Of a stretch of DNA of 64,000 nt, positions 10,627 to 23,286 are shown one piece after another (position 1 is the stretch's first letter; each line of letters opens with the position of its first letter). This DNA is from Coprinellus micaceus (Eukaryota; Basidiomycota; Agaricomycetes; Agaricales; Psathyrellaceae). The stretch is taken from positions 620,001 to 684,000 of the forward strand of contig OX596343.1 in the NCBI GenBank assembly GCA_951394405.1, written 5' to 3'. A model generated the notes under the pieces. That model was not told the DNA's origin and did no database searches. It was given only the letters and a program-made list of their open reading frames with translations. The position numbers and the translations under genes are program-made.

Positions 10627-12114
10627 TCAGTTCGGAGCCTTCGAGTCACCGCGCCTCAAGTCCCATGGTCGGTACTTCTTCAGCTCGTCCCGTTTGTGAC
10701 GGTAATGCCAATCATGTGAATTGAGATCCATCCACCACATTGGCTCGTTGTCCGCCAATGCCACGACATCCCCTTTCCCAATGCCAAGGAAGTCACATAA
10801 AGTCGTGATTTGTTCAGGGGTAGGCTTGCGGTTTCCGGTGGCCCAAGAGTCGGAAAGGGCAATACAGGTAAAAGTCCCCTTCTCATGAACCCAGACACAG
10901 TCAACGAGTACGCATCCTAGTTGATCCATAATTTGGGGGAACCGGTTCCGAAGTATCGTTGTCAGAATCACGGAAAGCTCTTGATAGTTCGTAGGGGGTA
11001 ATGGTGCGTTGGGCCGGCATCGTTGGACCACGGTGTGTGCCACAGAGTCTTCCATGGGCCAGCCGAAGAGGAATCGGGGAGGCTGGAAGCCGACCCCAGG
11101 TTTCAGAGTGAGCTTCGCAGGGATATGGGACCGGGGAAACGTCTTGCAGAGGCGTTGCCTCCACGCATCGCTAGTCCATTCTTCGTCAGGGATGTCCTAG
11201 GGAAGCGGCTAACTTAAGTACAACCTACACAGCGGGCGCAGGCGAAAGTCTTACGGGGGGCCGTTCAGTAACATCTGGTGGCAAGAATTCGTCGGGAAGG
11301 TGCTCGTAGTAGTCGAGGAACGGCTTCTTGTGTTCTTCCCTGAGTTCCCACGGTCTTGTGTATGTCGGCCTGTAGTCAGAATTCGACGGATTGGGTTTGG
11401 GTTTCACATCCCATGGTCGATACTCCTTCAAGTCTTCCCGTTTATGACGGTAATGCCAATGCGGAGAAGTGAGGTCTACCCACCACATTGGCTCGTTGTC
11501 GGCCAATGCCACAATATCTTCTTTTCCGATCCCAAAGAATTCCCGCAATGTGGCGATGTGTTCCGAGGTAGGCTTGCGGCTACCAGTGATCCAAGAGTCT
11601 GCGAGTGCGAGACAAGCATATCCCCCCTTCCCATGGACCCAGACGCAGTCGGCGACTACCCATCCCAGTTGTTCCATGATTTGAGGAAACTGTCTACGAA
11701 GAATCTCGCTGAGCTTGTGGGAGATTTCATGAAAGAGCATTGGGCGCGACCCTCCGCTAGGCCTGCACCGCTGGACTATGGCGTGCAGGACAGAGTCTTT
11801 CATGGCCCAACCGAAGAGGAAACGAGGGGGTTGAAAACTGAAGCCAGGTTTTAGAGTGAGCTTGGCGGGGATACGGGCGCGGGGGAAGGTCTTGCAGAGG
11901 TGCTCTCTCCATGCATCTCTGGTCCACTCTTCGGCTGGGACGTCCTATAGTAGATGCATGTAACGATGAGATCATTCGGGTTTCAATGTGGCAAGTCACG
12001 AATACTGACAGAAGGCCCTTCCATGACATCCAGTGGTAAGAAGTCGTCTGGGAGGTGCTTGTAATAGTCCATGAACTGCTTTTTGTGCTCATCTCGAAGT
12101 GTTAGAACAGACAT
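10627..12114 (-). CDS. fused tandem family A protein (two A units in one gene)
   Basis: The exons are 12114-12010 (35 codons), 11944-11255 (230 codons) and 11196-10627, joined by GT-AG introns of 65 and 58 nt, giving 454 aa. The first unit runs from MSVLTLRDEHKK to EYRPWDVKPKP. A short linker then leads straight into a second unit that restarts with PWELREEHKKPFLDYYEH and ends EYRPWDLRRG. The second unit has lost its own start codon and reads in frame from the first. Its internal intron (11254-11197) lies where the single-copy genes have intron 1. This is the expected product of a tandem duplication that removed the first stop. Both units keep all conserved blocks. No family-B gene lies upstream; the next gene is RPT6. 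Function unknown. Confidence 0.7.
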
Positions 12115-12578
12115 TGCGTTCAATGGTGGTGGTGGCGGGTAAAACTGTGACCTGTCTCACCGGCGATTCGCGAGTCTCTGGCGCGACTGGCTCGAATCGC
12201 ACGTGCCGGTGATGCGATCAAACCTATCCCAAGTCGACTCCCAGTGATATCATCCCTGTCTGTTCAGTGTCTTTAGCGCTTGAGAGTATGTGGAAGCGTC
12301 CGAACGGAAGTCATTTTGAACCTTTGGTTAACTCAGATTTACTACATCCCATCAGATGGAAGGAAGATCGGGAACCTCACGGTCTCGCGTCCACTTCATG
12401 TTCTTGAGGATCTCGACCGTTAACTCTTTACTGCGCTTTTGCATGGGAGGCCAAAGTGCTATCCTGCCAGTCGTATGGCGATATAGGACTCCTCCCCGCT
12501 CCGAACCACACAGGACGGTTAAGCGAATTAAAAAGTTGGATATAGTACAGGCACCTCGTTCTATGTGACAACACCACT
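12115..12578. other. intergenic, promoter of the fused family-A gene and 3' flank of RPT6
   Basis: This 464-bp region lacks the GAACAATG/CATTGTTC pair of the two A/B promoters and shows no remnant of a B gene. Open frames crossing it on the minus strand are out of phase with RPT6 and look fortuitous. Confidence 0.45.
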
Positions 12579-13997
<1,419 letters not shown>

Positions 13998-14269
13998 AAT
14001 ATGGAACTGAAATGCGGTTATGCAGTAGGAGGAGGAGGTGAGGGACGAAATCAAGGACGAAATGAGTACGCGTCGGCACCACGTGCGCGTTGGTGTGTGT
14101 GAACGCCTTGCCTTTTCGGGTCACAGGGGCAATGCGACGTGTTGGGCGCTAGAATTCTCTTGAGCATTACTGCCACCCTTTCGGTTCTACTCCGCTAATG
14201 TCACATCTAAGGCCAGCCATATTCTAGTCAGGACGCAGGGAAAGAGTCTTATTAGACTCAGGGGTAGCC
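13998..14269. promoter_or_regulatory. shared promoter of RPT6 and GPI3
   Basis: Only 272 bp separate the divergent start codons. No core element can be called with confidence. A sequence related to the yeast proteasome box occurs at about 14170-14180 but matches imperfectly and is not claimed. Confidence 0.5.
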
Positions 14270-16053
14270 ATGGAGAAGCTTTCAATTGCGTGCGTGGCTT
14301 TTCTCGTTGATTCGCAGGTGGTCACCTACAACTCAACGTTGCTCCAGCATGATCTCGGACTTCTTCCACCCCGCAGTTGGCGGAGTGGAGAATCACATTT
14401 ATTCCCTGAGCGCAAATCTCATGAAACGTGGTCATAAGGTAGCCTGAAGTTGAGATGACTCTGGCGTGCACTGACGAATTCAATGCAGGTTATTGTGATC
14501 ACCCATGGGCACCCAAACGGTCGGGTCGGTATTCGCTGGTTGTTACCCTCCCTCAAGGTCTACTACATTCCTTTCGTCCCAATTGCATCCTCAGCAACGT
14601 TACCCAACTTCTTCACCTCTCTGCCGTACCTTCGAACCATCCTACTCCGCGAACATATCCACTTGATTCACGCACACGCCAGTCTATCATCGATTGGCCA
14701 TGAAGGGATATTACACTCTCATTTAATGGGTATTCGAACCGTGTTCACAGATCACAGTCTGTTCGGGTTTGACGACGCTGCCAGTATCTTAACGAACAAG
14801 CTACTGGTTGGCAACCTACGAAATGTGGATGCTGTGATCTGCGTTTCTCACACAGGGTGCGAGCTACTGGTTACCTTTCGCAGCTTAGGGTGTCTTACGA
14901 CTTCACTCTAGACGAGAAAATACGGTTCTCCGAGCCCAGCTGTTCGACCAAGATGAGCAAGACCCAACGAAACTGACGATGCGGAACAATGTTTACGTTA
15001 TTCCAAATGCTCTCATCGCGGAACGATTCCAACCCTGCCCACCTCCTCCGTCAGACACATGTTAGTTGCCTCCTCTGCACACTCTTTCATTTAGCTGACG
15101 ATTGCCCACCCAGTAACGATTGTCGTTATCGCTCGCTTCGTCTACCGCAAAGGGATTGACCTCCTCGTCGCGACAGCACCTCGCATTTGTGCTCGGTTCC
15201 CGAACGTCAATTTCCTCGTGGGTGGAGACGGTCCCAAACTTATTGACCTTCTCCAAATGCGAGAAAAACACCGATTGCAAGACAGAATTGAATTACTCGG
15301 TGCTGTGAAGTCCAACGATGTTCGATCGGTTCGTCTCCTTTCCCCGACATCACTGGCGACTCTCCAGCTAACGCTGCATACTCAGGTCCTCGCCAGGGGT
15401 AGCATCTCTATGAATACATCCCTCACAGAATCCTTCGGTATCGCGATGCTCGAGGCTGCGTGCGCTGGTCTGTATGTCGTTTCTACTAGGGTTGGAGGTG
15501 TCCCAGAGATTCTACCAGAAGATATGATCAGTTTTGCAGAGCCAGACGAAGACGGTGAGCTTCGAGCCCTTATATCACCCATTCGAGGATTCATTTGCTA
15601 ACGAGGTGCTTCATCCTGCTCCTTCCATTATGTAGACGTCGTCAGAGCCGTTTCGGAAGCCATCGAGTTCGTCTCAGCAGGCAAGCACGATCCATTCGTG
15701 GCCCACGAGCGCCTCAAGAACTTCTACCACTGGGACCATGTCACTACCCGAACAGAAAAGGTGTACGAAGCCGTAATGAAGAGCCCACAAATGGACCTGA
15801 CGGAAAGGATCACTAAGTAAGCCCGTGGTTAGTGTTCCCTCTCTCAGGTTCACCTCTAACAAGACTCCTCGATAGAACAATGGGGCTTGGACAGTTCGCG
15901 GGTCCGATATGGACTATAATCCTCATCGTAGACTGCATTTTCTTCATGTTCCTGGAGTGGTGGTTACCCAGGGACGAGTTGGACTACGTGCAGAGCTCGT
16001 GGGACGACGACCGGCTCCGTAAGGTTGGTCATACCGTATCTCCCTTCACCTAG
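14270..16053 (+). CDS. GPI3: phosphatidylinositol N-acetylglucosaminyltransferase catalytic subunit (Gpi3/PIG-A)
   Basis: This protein transfers GlcNAc from UDP-GlcNAc to phosphatidylinositol at the ER, the first step of GPI-anchor synthesis. The exons are 14270-14289, 14348-14438, 14489-14856, 14912-15060, 15114-15328, 15386-15554, 15636-15816 and 15876-16053, giving 456 aa (yeast Gpi3 is 452). A 20-nt first exon encodes MEKLSIA and joins to [18 protein letters not shown], reproducing the family N-terminus; this is why the upstream start was chosen. Other landmarks are [22 protein letters not shown], the GT4 motif E-x7-E in [11 protein letters not shown], and a C-terminal membrane segment [15 protein letters not shown] further 3' splice after DDDRLRK cannot be excluded, so the last residues are tentative. 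Confidence 0.92.
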
Positions 16054-16680
16054 CCCAGTTCTAATATGCTTCGAGGCCGCTATGGATCGGACCTTGGGGG
16101 ATAGTTCTGTTCCCCAGTCTACGTCTCGCAGTCATGACTCGCCGCAAGGATGACCGATCCCCGTCGGCCTTCCTGTGCTGAAACTTTGCCGTTGAGGCTG
16201 ACGCTTACTACGACTTTCCTTGGAAGATCTGGGGCACCCGGAGCGCCGTAGCCCCGTACCAACCCTTTTCGTGGACAAGTAGCAGGCCAACAAAGCTCGT
16301 CGAGACGAGTCGTTCCCTTAAACCCGGCCACTGAACGAACGCCCCCTCCGCTCTTCGGGATCCCTCAGCCGGCTGCCAATTTGTCGCATGTTTAAGCCTC
16401 CTGCCGTACGAAGCATTTCGAAAGATTTGGGGAGGTATTGACCTGCCAAAGCAGTATCTCTACATGGACCCACCGCCCGAAAAACGACATGAATTGAATA
16501 GGAGCAGGGAATACAACAGGACCGGAATCAAGGCTTCTCAATTATAGATTCTACAATTTACATTTCTACACACCAACTACCCACTCTACGCCGAGGCAGG
16601 CACGAAGGAGATGAGGGCATATCTACGGCGTTGTGCAGTCAGCCTGGTTGAACATTCTCCACTCAAAGAGCACACAAAAC
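16054..16680. other. intergenic between convergent GPI3 and the DUF89 gene
   Basis: This is 627 bp of convergent 3' flank, AT-richer around 16500-16580. No RNA or coding feature was seen. If GPI3 has an extra 3' exon it would lie here. Confidence 0.45.
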
Positions 16681-18659
16681 TCACCGTCCATCGACACGCC
16701 AGGGCTCCTCAGCCGCGTCCAGCTTCTCCACAACGTCCTTGGGTACGCCAACGGCGACATCCGCCTTGTTCGTGCGGAGACTGAGGAGAGGGAAGGCGCC
16801 TGCGAGGGGTCCGAGGGCTTCTTGGAATGGCGTCCAGGCCGGCCATTTAATGTCGCCTGTAAGCTTGCGGTAGCTATAGAAAGGAAGTGTTCAAGCAGGG
16901 AGGGTGGTTGGTAAGAGCATTCTGTTTACGCACTTCAAGTCGCCCTAAATACCAAGGAACCATGATCAGGTGGCAGTTCGGTTCTGGTTAACTCGAATAG
17001 TACCCGTACCTTGAAAATAACCAACCCACTCTCCTTGAAGTCTTTCACTAACTCCCCATCCAGCTTTTCCATATCCCAATACGGATATGGCGTCGTCCAG
17101 AATTCCGCCTTCCTTCCCTTATCCCCATCACCTCCCAGCGGGGTATCAAGAGGCACGGAGAGCTTGAACACTCCTTCATCGACGTACTTCTGCCACCGTT
17201 GGGTTAGGCTGGCGAGGTGTGCGAAGGATTCTTGGGCGGGGGGGTCGGCGGTAGGAGTGGAGGATGGTGTAGGGGAAGGGGAAGGGGAAGCGAAGGTTGT
17301 GGGGTCGGCCAGGAGGGCGAGGGTCTCCGTGAAGTCGGGTGGGAGGACGTCGGAGACGAACCAAGGGATGAGTTTCGGGCTTCAAATTGCAAGCATCAGT
17401 GTTAGGGAGAAGGAGGCGAGATAACGGTGGGGCGCACTGGAAAACGACGGTGTCGACGTGTGGGGTGTAAGTAACCAAGAAATCCGCAAATACGAGGTCA
17501 GTGAAGAGCTCGAAGCCAGCGTTGTCCAAAACAAAATCAACGCGGGCACCTTGCTGTGCCTCCAAGTGGTTCCAGACTTTCTGCTGGTCGTCCTTCAAGA
17601 TGAACTTGGACCTGGCAGCCTGAGCCTCCTTCTCAACAGTCTGGAGATTTCGGATGTCCTCTTCCGTCATATGGGTGAGGAGAGACAGGTCCTGTGCGTG
17701 TCGGAGAACCAAGTTCAGCGTACGATGGTATGCAGATGGGCTAGTGAATTCACGCTTACAGTCGCATTGCCCCATAAGCACATCTGGACCATCTCGTTGA
17801 AGAGCGCTTCGCGCTTCGAGGGGTCGGCTTCCAACTCAGATTTAGTCTTCTCGAGTTCGTGCATGGTGGTAGCAATCTCTGCCCGACATGAATCAGCTGT
17901 AAGCCAGGTAGCTCCCGGGATCGCGAGACCTACTCAGGATAGACACCCCCGAACCCTTGAACGTCTTGATCTTGCTCAAACGGAAGGGATCGTAGTCCTT
18001 CCATTGCGTAGTAGCGGTAAAGTACGAGCGCAAGAGGCAGTACCTGCATCCAGTATCAAAACCCAACCCGTTGTGTCCCTCAGGCAATATGCGATCGCAC
18101 TCACAGGTAGCATCTGTTGTCGGGGAGCGTGTCATCAGCTTGGGGAAGTCTAGACTCAGACGGGCGCTAAAGCTCACTCAGCAAACAACCACGGCGCTGT
18201 AAACCACGAATTCCTCTTATCCTCCTCCAACTTCCTCAACTCCTCATTATACACCTGCGCGTGGAGCCCTTCGCCGGGAATAAGGTCCAATGCACGATCC
18301 CTCGCCATCTCGTACTTGAGCTTGCTGATCTTGGCCACGATCTCGTTGCCTTCTTTGATCCTCTCCTCAATTGAGGCCCTCTTGGCTGCATCCTCGAGGG
18401 TTTGAGTCTCCAGTACGAGGAAATGGCACGCGTTGTGCAGCTCGTCGATGATGCTCGTAATGATTATGGGCCATCGACGAACGACCGTATCGTATCTTGC
18501 CGCAAGTTTAGCACCGGGTGAACTGGGGACTGGGCGGTAGGTCTTACGAGAATCTGGAAGTGAGGATGTCAATGTTTATGGACACAGAGGGTATTGAGGA
18601 ACCCTATACCCGTTCTTGTCCGTTGGATCATAAGGGGGGTATGGTGCCTGGAACGACAT
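16681..18659 (-). CDS. DUF89 / ARMT1-type metal-dependent damage-control phosphatase
   Basis: This family removes phosphate from damaged or surplus sugar phosphates using a divalent metal. The modelled exons are 18659-18603, 18542-18178, 18113-18105, 18043-17934, 17878-17760, 17691-17426, 17379-17010, 16944-16934 and 16873-16681, giving 499 aa. Two are microexons of 9 and 11 nt; without them the conserved joins LFAECYL and GDLNYRKLTGD are broken. The metal and phosphate site is visible in VLDNAGFELFTDL and FKGDLNYRK. KADVAVGVP near the C-terminus is also typical. The helical N-terminal domain precedes them. The exon 1/exon 2 join uses an AAG acceptor and is the weakest point. The closest characterised relatives are human ARMT1 and yeast YMR027W. 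Confidence 0.88.
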
Positions 18660-18785
18660 GGTGGTCAGGAGGAAAGCTGGGGAGCCGTGGCTATTGGGCC
18701 GGATATCCGATCTCTCCTGTCGGACCTGTCTCCAAGCAAAATGGGAAAGGTAGAGCCGGTAGAAAGGGCAAAACAGAACGTTCTC

Positions 18786-18879
18786 TGGTTCAGCCCGGGA
18801 TCGAACCGGGGACCTTCTGTGGACCACCGGAGCAGGAGCTCTTGTGAGACAGAAATCATAACCACTAGACCACTGAACC
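18786..18879 (-). tRNA. tRNA-Val(CAC) with a 21-nt intron
   Basis: The 5' end GGTTCAG pairs perfectly with CTGAACC before the discriminator A. The D arm region GTGGTCTAGTGGTTAT and the T arm CCCCGGTTCGATCCCGGG are canonical. The anticodon stem TCTGT/ACAGA encloses a loop with anticodon CAC. A 21-nt insertion lies after position 37, the standard site of eukaryotic tRNA introns. A TTTT tract lies a short distance downstream on the minus strand. The mature length is 73 nt. Confidence 0.93.
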
Positions 18880-19627
18880 GATGAGGAGAAGCCGCCCCTT
18901 GCCTTCAACAGGCCATTGTTTTCCGCCTTCGTTCGGCGCCCGAATAACCCTCTGCCCTCTTCCAGTTCCAGCCATCTCGGAGGGTCGAAGGGCAAGTCTC
19001 CCAGTTATTTCGCCCGTAGTCTAGAAGGAATCCCCCAGTCAGCTGGGATGTCAATTGAGAGCTATCTGACCCGGGCATCAAAGATACGCGGTTCGAAGGG
19101 GGGTAATTATGTGCAAAGGTATTAGGTCAATGAGGAGGTAATGGGTATGCCTGTAATCAACAATTAGAGGGCGGAGTGAATGCATACTGGTATTAGAGGA
19201 CGGGTAGTGGTAGATTGGTGACCTCGAAGAAATGGGTCTGAAGGAGAGAAGGGAAAGACTATATATACACCGGTGCCGATATTCTCCAAAAAATAATCAC
19301 GTCTACGTGTAGTAGTGCCCAAGAGGAAGAGGAACTTGCGTGGAGCTCGAAGAAGGATAGTAATGCGCGAGGGGGTTAGATTACGAATAAAGACGAGAAA
19401 AGGACCGTCAAGAAATTAGGTAAACGAGTGGAGATCCCTTCAATGCAAGAAAAATAAGAGTGTGAGATACGTTACTGAGTTGCGCATAATGCATGTGTGT
19501 ACTGGATTACTTCTTCTTCTTGACCTTGTCGCCGCCGTTTCAGGAATGGATGCTGATGTGTCGAAATAGAAATACATATGGTCGATTATTCATTTGTCGA
19601 GATCCAGAGGCTTGAGTTTGAGTTCGT
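18880..19627. other. intergenic, 5' of tRNA-Val and 3' of the next gene
   Basis: 748 bp without a supported gene. A degenerate tRNA-like stretch at about 19010-19100 was examined and rejected. A short lysine-rich reading frame ending at 19507 (minus) could be a missed terminal exon of the 19628 gene, but I see no clear splice path. Confidence 0.4.
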
Positions 19628-21426
19628 TCATCGTCGTGTTCCCCAGGCGGGCAGCACCGGGCGGTCCCTCCCTCCGTTATCAAGGGTCCCAAGGAACTTT
19701 GCAAAAGCTTGTGTGTCCCCGTCGTCTTCGTCATCCGCAACACCCCTCCGTCTCACATATCCACTCCCAAGATCCTCCTGCTCGTATGGCCAATCATCAT
19801 CATCATCATGCAGCGGCGACCTCTTGGGTGGCTTGGATCTGCGACTGCCGTATGCGCTGCCTGATTCCACCGCATCTAGATGCTTTCGCAGACTCCTGAT
19901 AGAATTTTGCCTCTTCGGGTGGAGCAACATCCTCGCCAAATCCAACTCCCCTTCGTGATCGTCCTCCTCGTCTGAACTAGGGGCTCCATGCAGCTCTGCA
20001 GACGCACCACTAGCTAGATACCGGTTCTTGACATCGTTGGCAGTCGAAGGAACTCCCCTGCCGTCGTTCCATGCGTCGTCTTCGGTGTGATGCCTGGCTA
20101 GACTTGGTAGGCGGTCGTCGTGACCACCCTTCTTCTTGCGCCGCTGCACCCTTCCACGGCCCTTCTCACTACCACGGCGTGACAACGAAGTGGCGCGGCT
20201 GCCAGGTGCACTGCGACACATAACACGCGTTCGTGTTACCTGACTCTCGCTTCGGCCAGCCCGTCCCCGTTCGAGCATCGTAAAAAGGGAAGGCGGTGCG
20301 AGCATGGGAGAATTTGTTTGATCAGTCAGACCTCTTCGAATGGTGGGTTGCTTCGATGAATGTTGGGAAGATGAGACTTGCGACAGCGTACTCCGAGAGG
20401 GCCGGAGACTTGGAGGCTGGGTTATCGTTGGAGGGGGAACACCCTCTGATGTAGGCCCGCCGATGTGGCCACCAAATAGAACGGCCTTCGTCACGGCCTC
20501 GAGCCACGACGGCGGAAGGGGAGGCTGCCCGCGCTCTTGGTAGTATGTTACCTCGTCCTCGGCCTCGCCGTTCCCTCTCTGGCTGAATAAGATGCTCGGA
20601 TCATCATCATCATCAGCGGCGGTCTTGCGTCGTCCCCTCATCGAGAAGGGTGGTCTGGAGCGGGCAGGGGTGGAGCTTGGTCGTGGTGGTGGTCCCATCA
20701 GGCTAGCCTTCGAGGTCATACTTCGAAGATAGTCGCCAGCGCGTGATGGTTTGGGTTGCGCAAGGGCTGGCCGCACCGTCATCTGGGAATCCGAACTCTC
20801 CGTGCTCCTGTGCGTATCCCGCATATGTCGATCCGGCGGCGTGCCCATCTCGTGTTCTTGTTGAAGTTGCTGCAGACGGGAATGGACGTTGTACGCTGCT
20901 TGCCGCGGCGTGGTGTCTTCCGAGGTGGCGTATGAACTCGACGTCTGCGGCGGAGATGTGGGTCGAGAATAGTAAGTGCTCTGTTCCGTTTCGGGACTCG
21001 TCGAGTTGCTGGTGGGCAGAAACTGGCTGAGGAACTCGACCACCGCACCCATGCCACTTCTCTCGCCACCCTTCATCTCCTCGTCTTCAGGCGTCGAAAT
21101 CCGCGTTTCCTCGTACCCAGCCTCTCTGAGCAGGTCCTCCAGCGTCTCCAAACACTTAGACTTCCCGCGGCGATGAAGGGGACGTCTGTCATCCCGTGTC
21201 CTAGATCTACTGGCTCGCTCGTTCACAGGCGGGGTGCAGGGCCCTGGACTCGAGATGGATGACGGTGACGTCCCGGTGTCCTCTGTTGATTGCGTACGGG
21301 CAGGCGAGACATGGCCGGCTACGACGTCAATACGCTGCCCGCGGTCATTATCTTGATATTGCTGGCACGTTAACTGCGACATACCTTCGATGCCATCTTA
21401 CCAACTGTACTTGCAGCACTGGCCAT
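19628..21426 (-). CDS. large disordered hypothetical protein
   Basis: The model has two exons, 21426-21385 (MASAASTVGKMASK) and 21334-19628, with a 50-nt GT-AG intron, giving 582 aa. The protein is dominated by Ser, Pro, Arg, Gln and Asp, with acidic runs (ADDDDD, HDDDDDW) and basic clusters (RRKKKGG, RGRRK). The only segment of ordered character is PPSWLEAVTKAVLFGGHIG in the middle, a short amphipathic-to-hydrophobic stretch that might be a membrane or partner-binding helix. Multiple RxxS contexts suggest phosphorylation. No domain is recognised. An ATG at 21382 would also open the long frame without the intron. The long uninterrupted frame and biased but consistent composition support a real gene. 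Confidence 0.65.
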
Positions 21427-23286
21427 GATAACGACGGCCTGGAATGTTGGCGCCTGCTACGAAGCCCAGAAAGGCTGGTTAATCGCGTCAGAGCGCCGTT
21501 GTGGTTGGTCCAGACGATGTCTTGAGGAGTACTGAGGTGTGGTCGCGAACGAAGAGAAAGTTTGACTTGCACAGGCGAGTTTCTGAACACGCTCCTGCAT
21601 GGGAACTTCTTACCCCATATATAGCTTCCCGCAACAGTGGCTTAACCGGATCCGGCAAAGTGGGCATTGTTCAGAGTTTCAATTGGACAAGAACCCTCCA
21701 AAGTCATTCGATATTCAGCTTGAAGTAGATGGCACAAGCACAGGGAAACATACGGTGTCTGTCTATGGATTGGGCTTTGCAATCTTCCTCAAAACTTTCT
21801 GGTGACCAAGCGCTTACGCTGCCAAGCCGGCGTAATGCCGGGCACAGCTACATGCCCCAGTCGAATTGACCGGCTCGTACTGGTGCTCTCAGTCGAGCCC
21901 CGTCGAGCCTCTCATAGATACGATACGGGTGCCCGTCAGCCCGCCTATATCTATAACATAAATTAAACCTTACCCATCGTCCTCCTCCTCCTAGAACGAG
22001 CAGAGACGGCAGTGCCGCAATGACGTTGCGCTGAACGAACCAATGACTTGATAATTCAGTTGGGGACTCGAAGTTGAGCCGTATGACATCATGAGATGCA
22101 ACGTAGCATGCATGAAAAATAGCGCGTACCACATGGTAGTTCGAGGTTGCTCAGATTGTCAAAGCACCAATCGCAACAAGCGCCCGTGCTCAATCCGAAC
22201 AAGGTTCGAGTTTCTTTGACGGATGACGGCTGTAAGGCTGTCGTAAAGTACAGTCACGACCTTTTCATCTCAGGAACGAGGAGCGAAAGGAACAGGTGAC
22301 ACGGTAGGGCTCCAGGCCGCCTGTCGAATTGGACGTTGACGAAAGGGCATGGGGCTGCCGTTTCATGAATGTCCACTGTCATAGGCGCATGGTGAGTAAT
22401 GTTAGCCTGCTGCAGTTCGGTGCATGCTTACCTGGACCTACCGTGTTTGGCACCCGGTTCGTAGGCTGAAGAGGTCGCAAACGACCACCACAGAATATTG
22501 TGCTCAGTGACGTCCCGGATACCGCCCCTTACTAGGCGTGAGGCTCAGTGCGTTCTCAAAGGAGGGATTCACGCCGCTCAGACAAGATGGTGGTCACTGA
22601 GAAAGAGTGGTAGCACCATCACCACCGACCTTGGCTGATGCTACCTCTTGTCTCTGACCACCACGGTCTGATGCAGAAGTAGAGGAAGGTGAAGCGCATA
22701 TACACCCACAGTTACAAGTATGTCGGGCCCCAAGCACGAGTACCCTATTCGACGCTGCCAGAAAGGACAGGGAAACATGAGGAGAGTGGAATTCAACCGT
22801 GACGTGTTGCTATGGCGGTGGCCTCTACTCCGAACCACCGACGTTCAGCATGTCGAAGACAAGAGGTTTTGTTCCGTGTCGAGAGGTACGTCCAGTTCGA
22901 AGATACCGAATTTAAACGCCCACTCCTGATGAGGCCATGAACTCGAGATGTTCCTGTAGCGCTTGGTGCCGACGAGGGACTCGACCAGTTCATCTGTCAA
23001 GTAGGAGGGAGAGGGACGGGATTCGAGCAGGTGGCTGGCCAAGAAGGCAAACGAGTATTGATAAGACCCAACGGTAAAACGATGAACCAACCAATAATCG
23101 TCCTCAGCACCATCTCAAGCGCCAGTTATCGCCTTTTCCGCTTAGATGTGCCCCACGGTCCATATGGCACCCAAACCTGTTCCGAGTCGCTGTCACGCGC
23201 CAGATATCGGAGTCAAGGTGGCGAAACTGATCTCCTCTTACCCACCACCATCCAACTATTCGTTCGCTGGGGGTCTATATTTCGCC
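21427..23286. other. 1.9-kb intergenic region, possibly holding a small minus-strand ORF
   Basis: No gene can be closed here. A minus-strand frame at 22845-23090 reads as plausible protein (YQYSFAFLASHLLE, SSSWPHQEWAFKFGIFEL) and lies divergent to the oxidase at 23287. It lacks a convincing ATG, and its continuation after 22845 is unclear, so it is noted rather than called. The remainder (21800-22700) shows nothing I can interpret. Confidence 0.35.

Noticed and set aside
14165..14185. Proteasome-associated control element (GGTGGCAAA-like) upstream of RPT6
   Set aside because: Only a 7 of 9 match on the minus strand, and such elements are not established for basidiomycetes.
19010..19100. tRNA-like stretch with an A-box-like TAGTCTAGAAGG and a B-box-like GGTTCGAA
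   Set aside because: The acceptor and T stems do not pair, and the B box lacks the 3' half of its consensus.
19506..19545. Lysine-rich minus-strand coding-like tail (GGDKVKKKK then stop)
   Set aside because: Cannot be joined to the 19628 gene or any other exon with credible splice sites.
22845..23090. Minus-strand protein-like frame divergent from the D-amino-acid oxidase
   Set aside because: No ATG start or closing exon found; kept as a note only in the intergenic entry.
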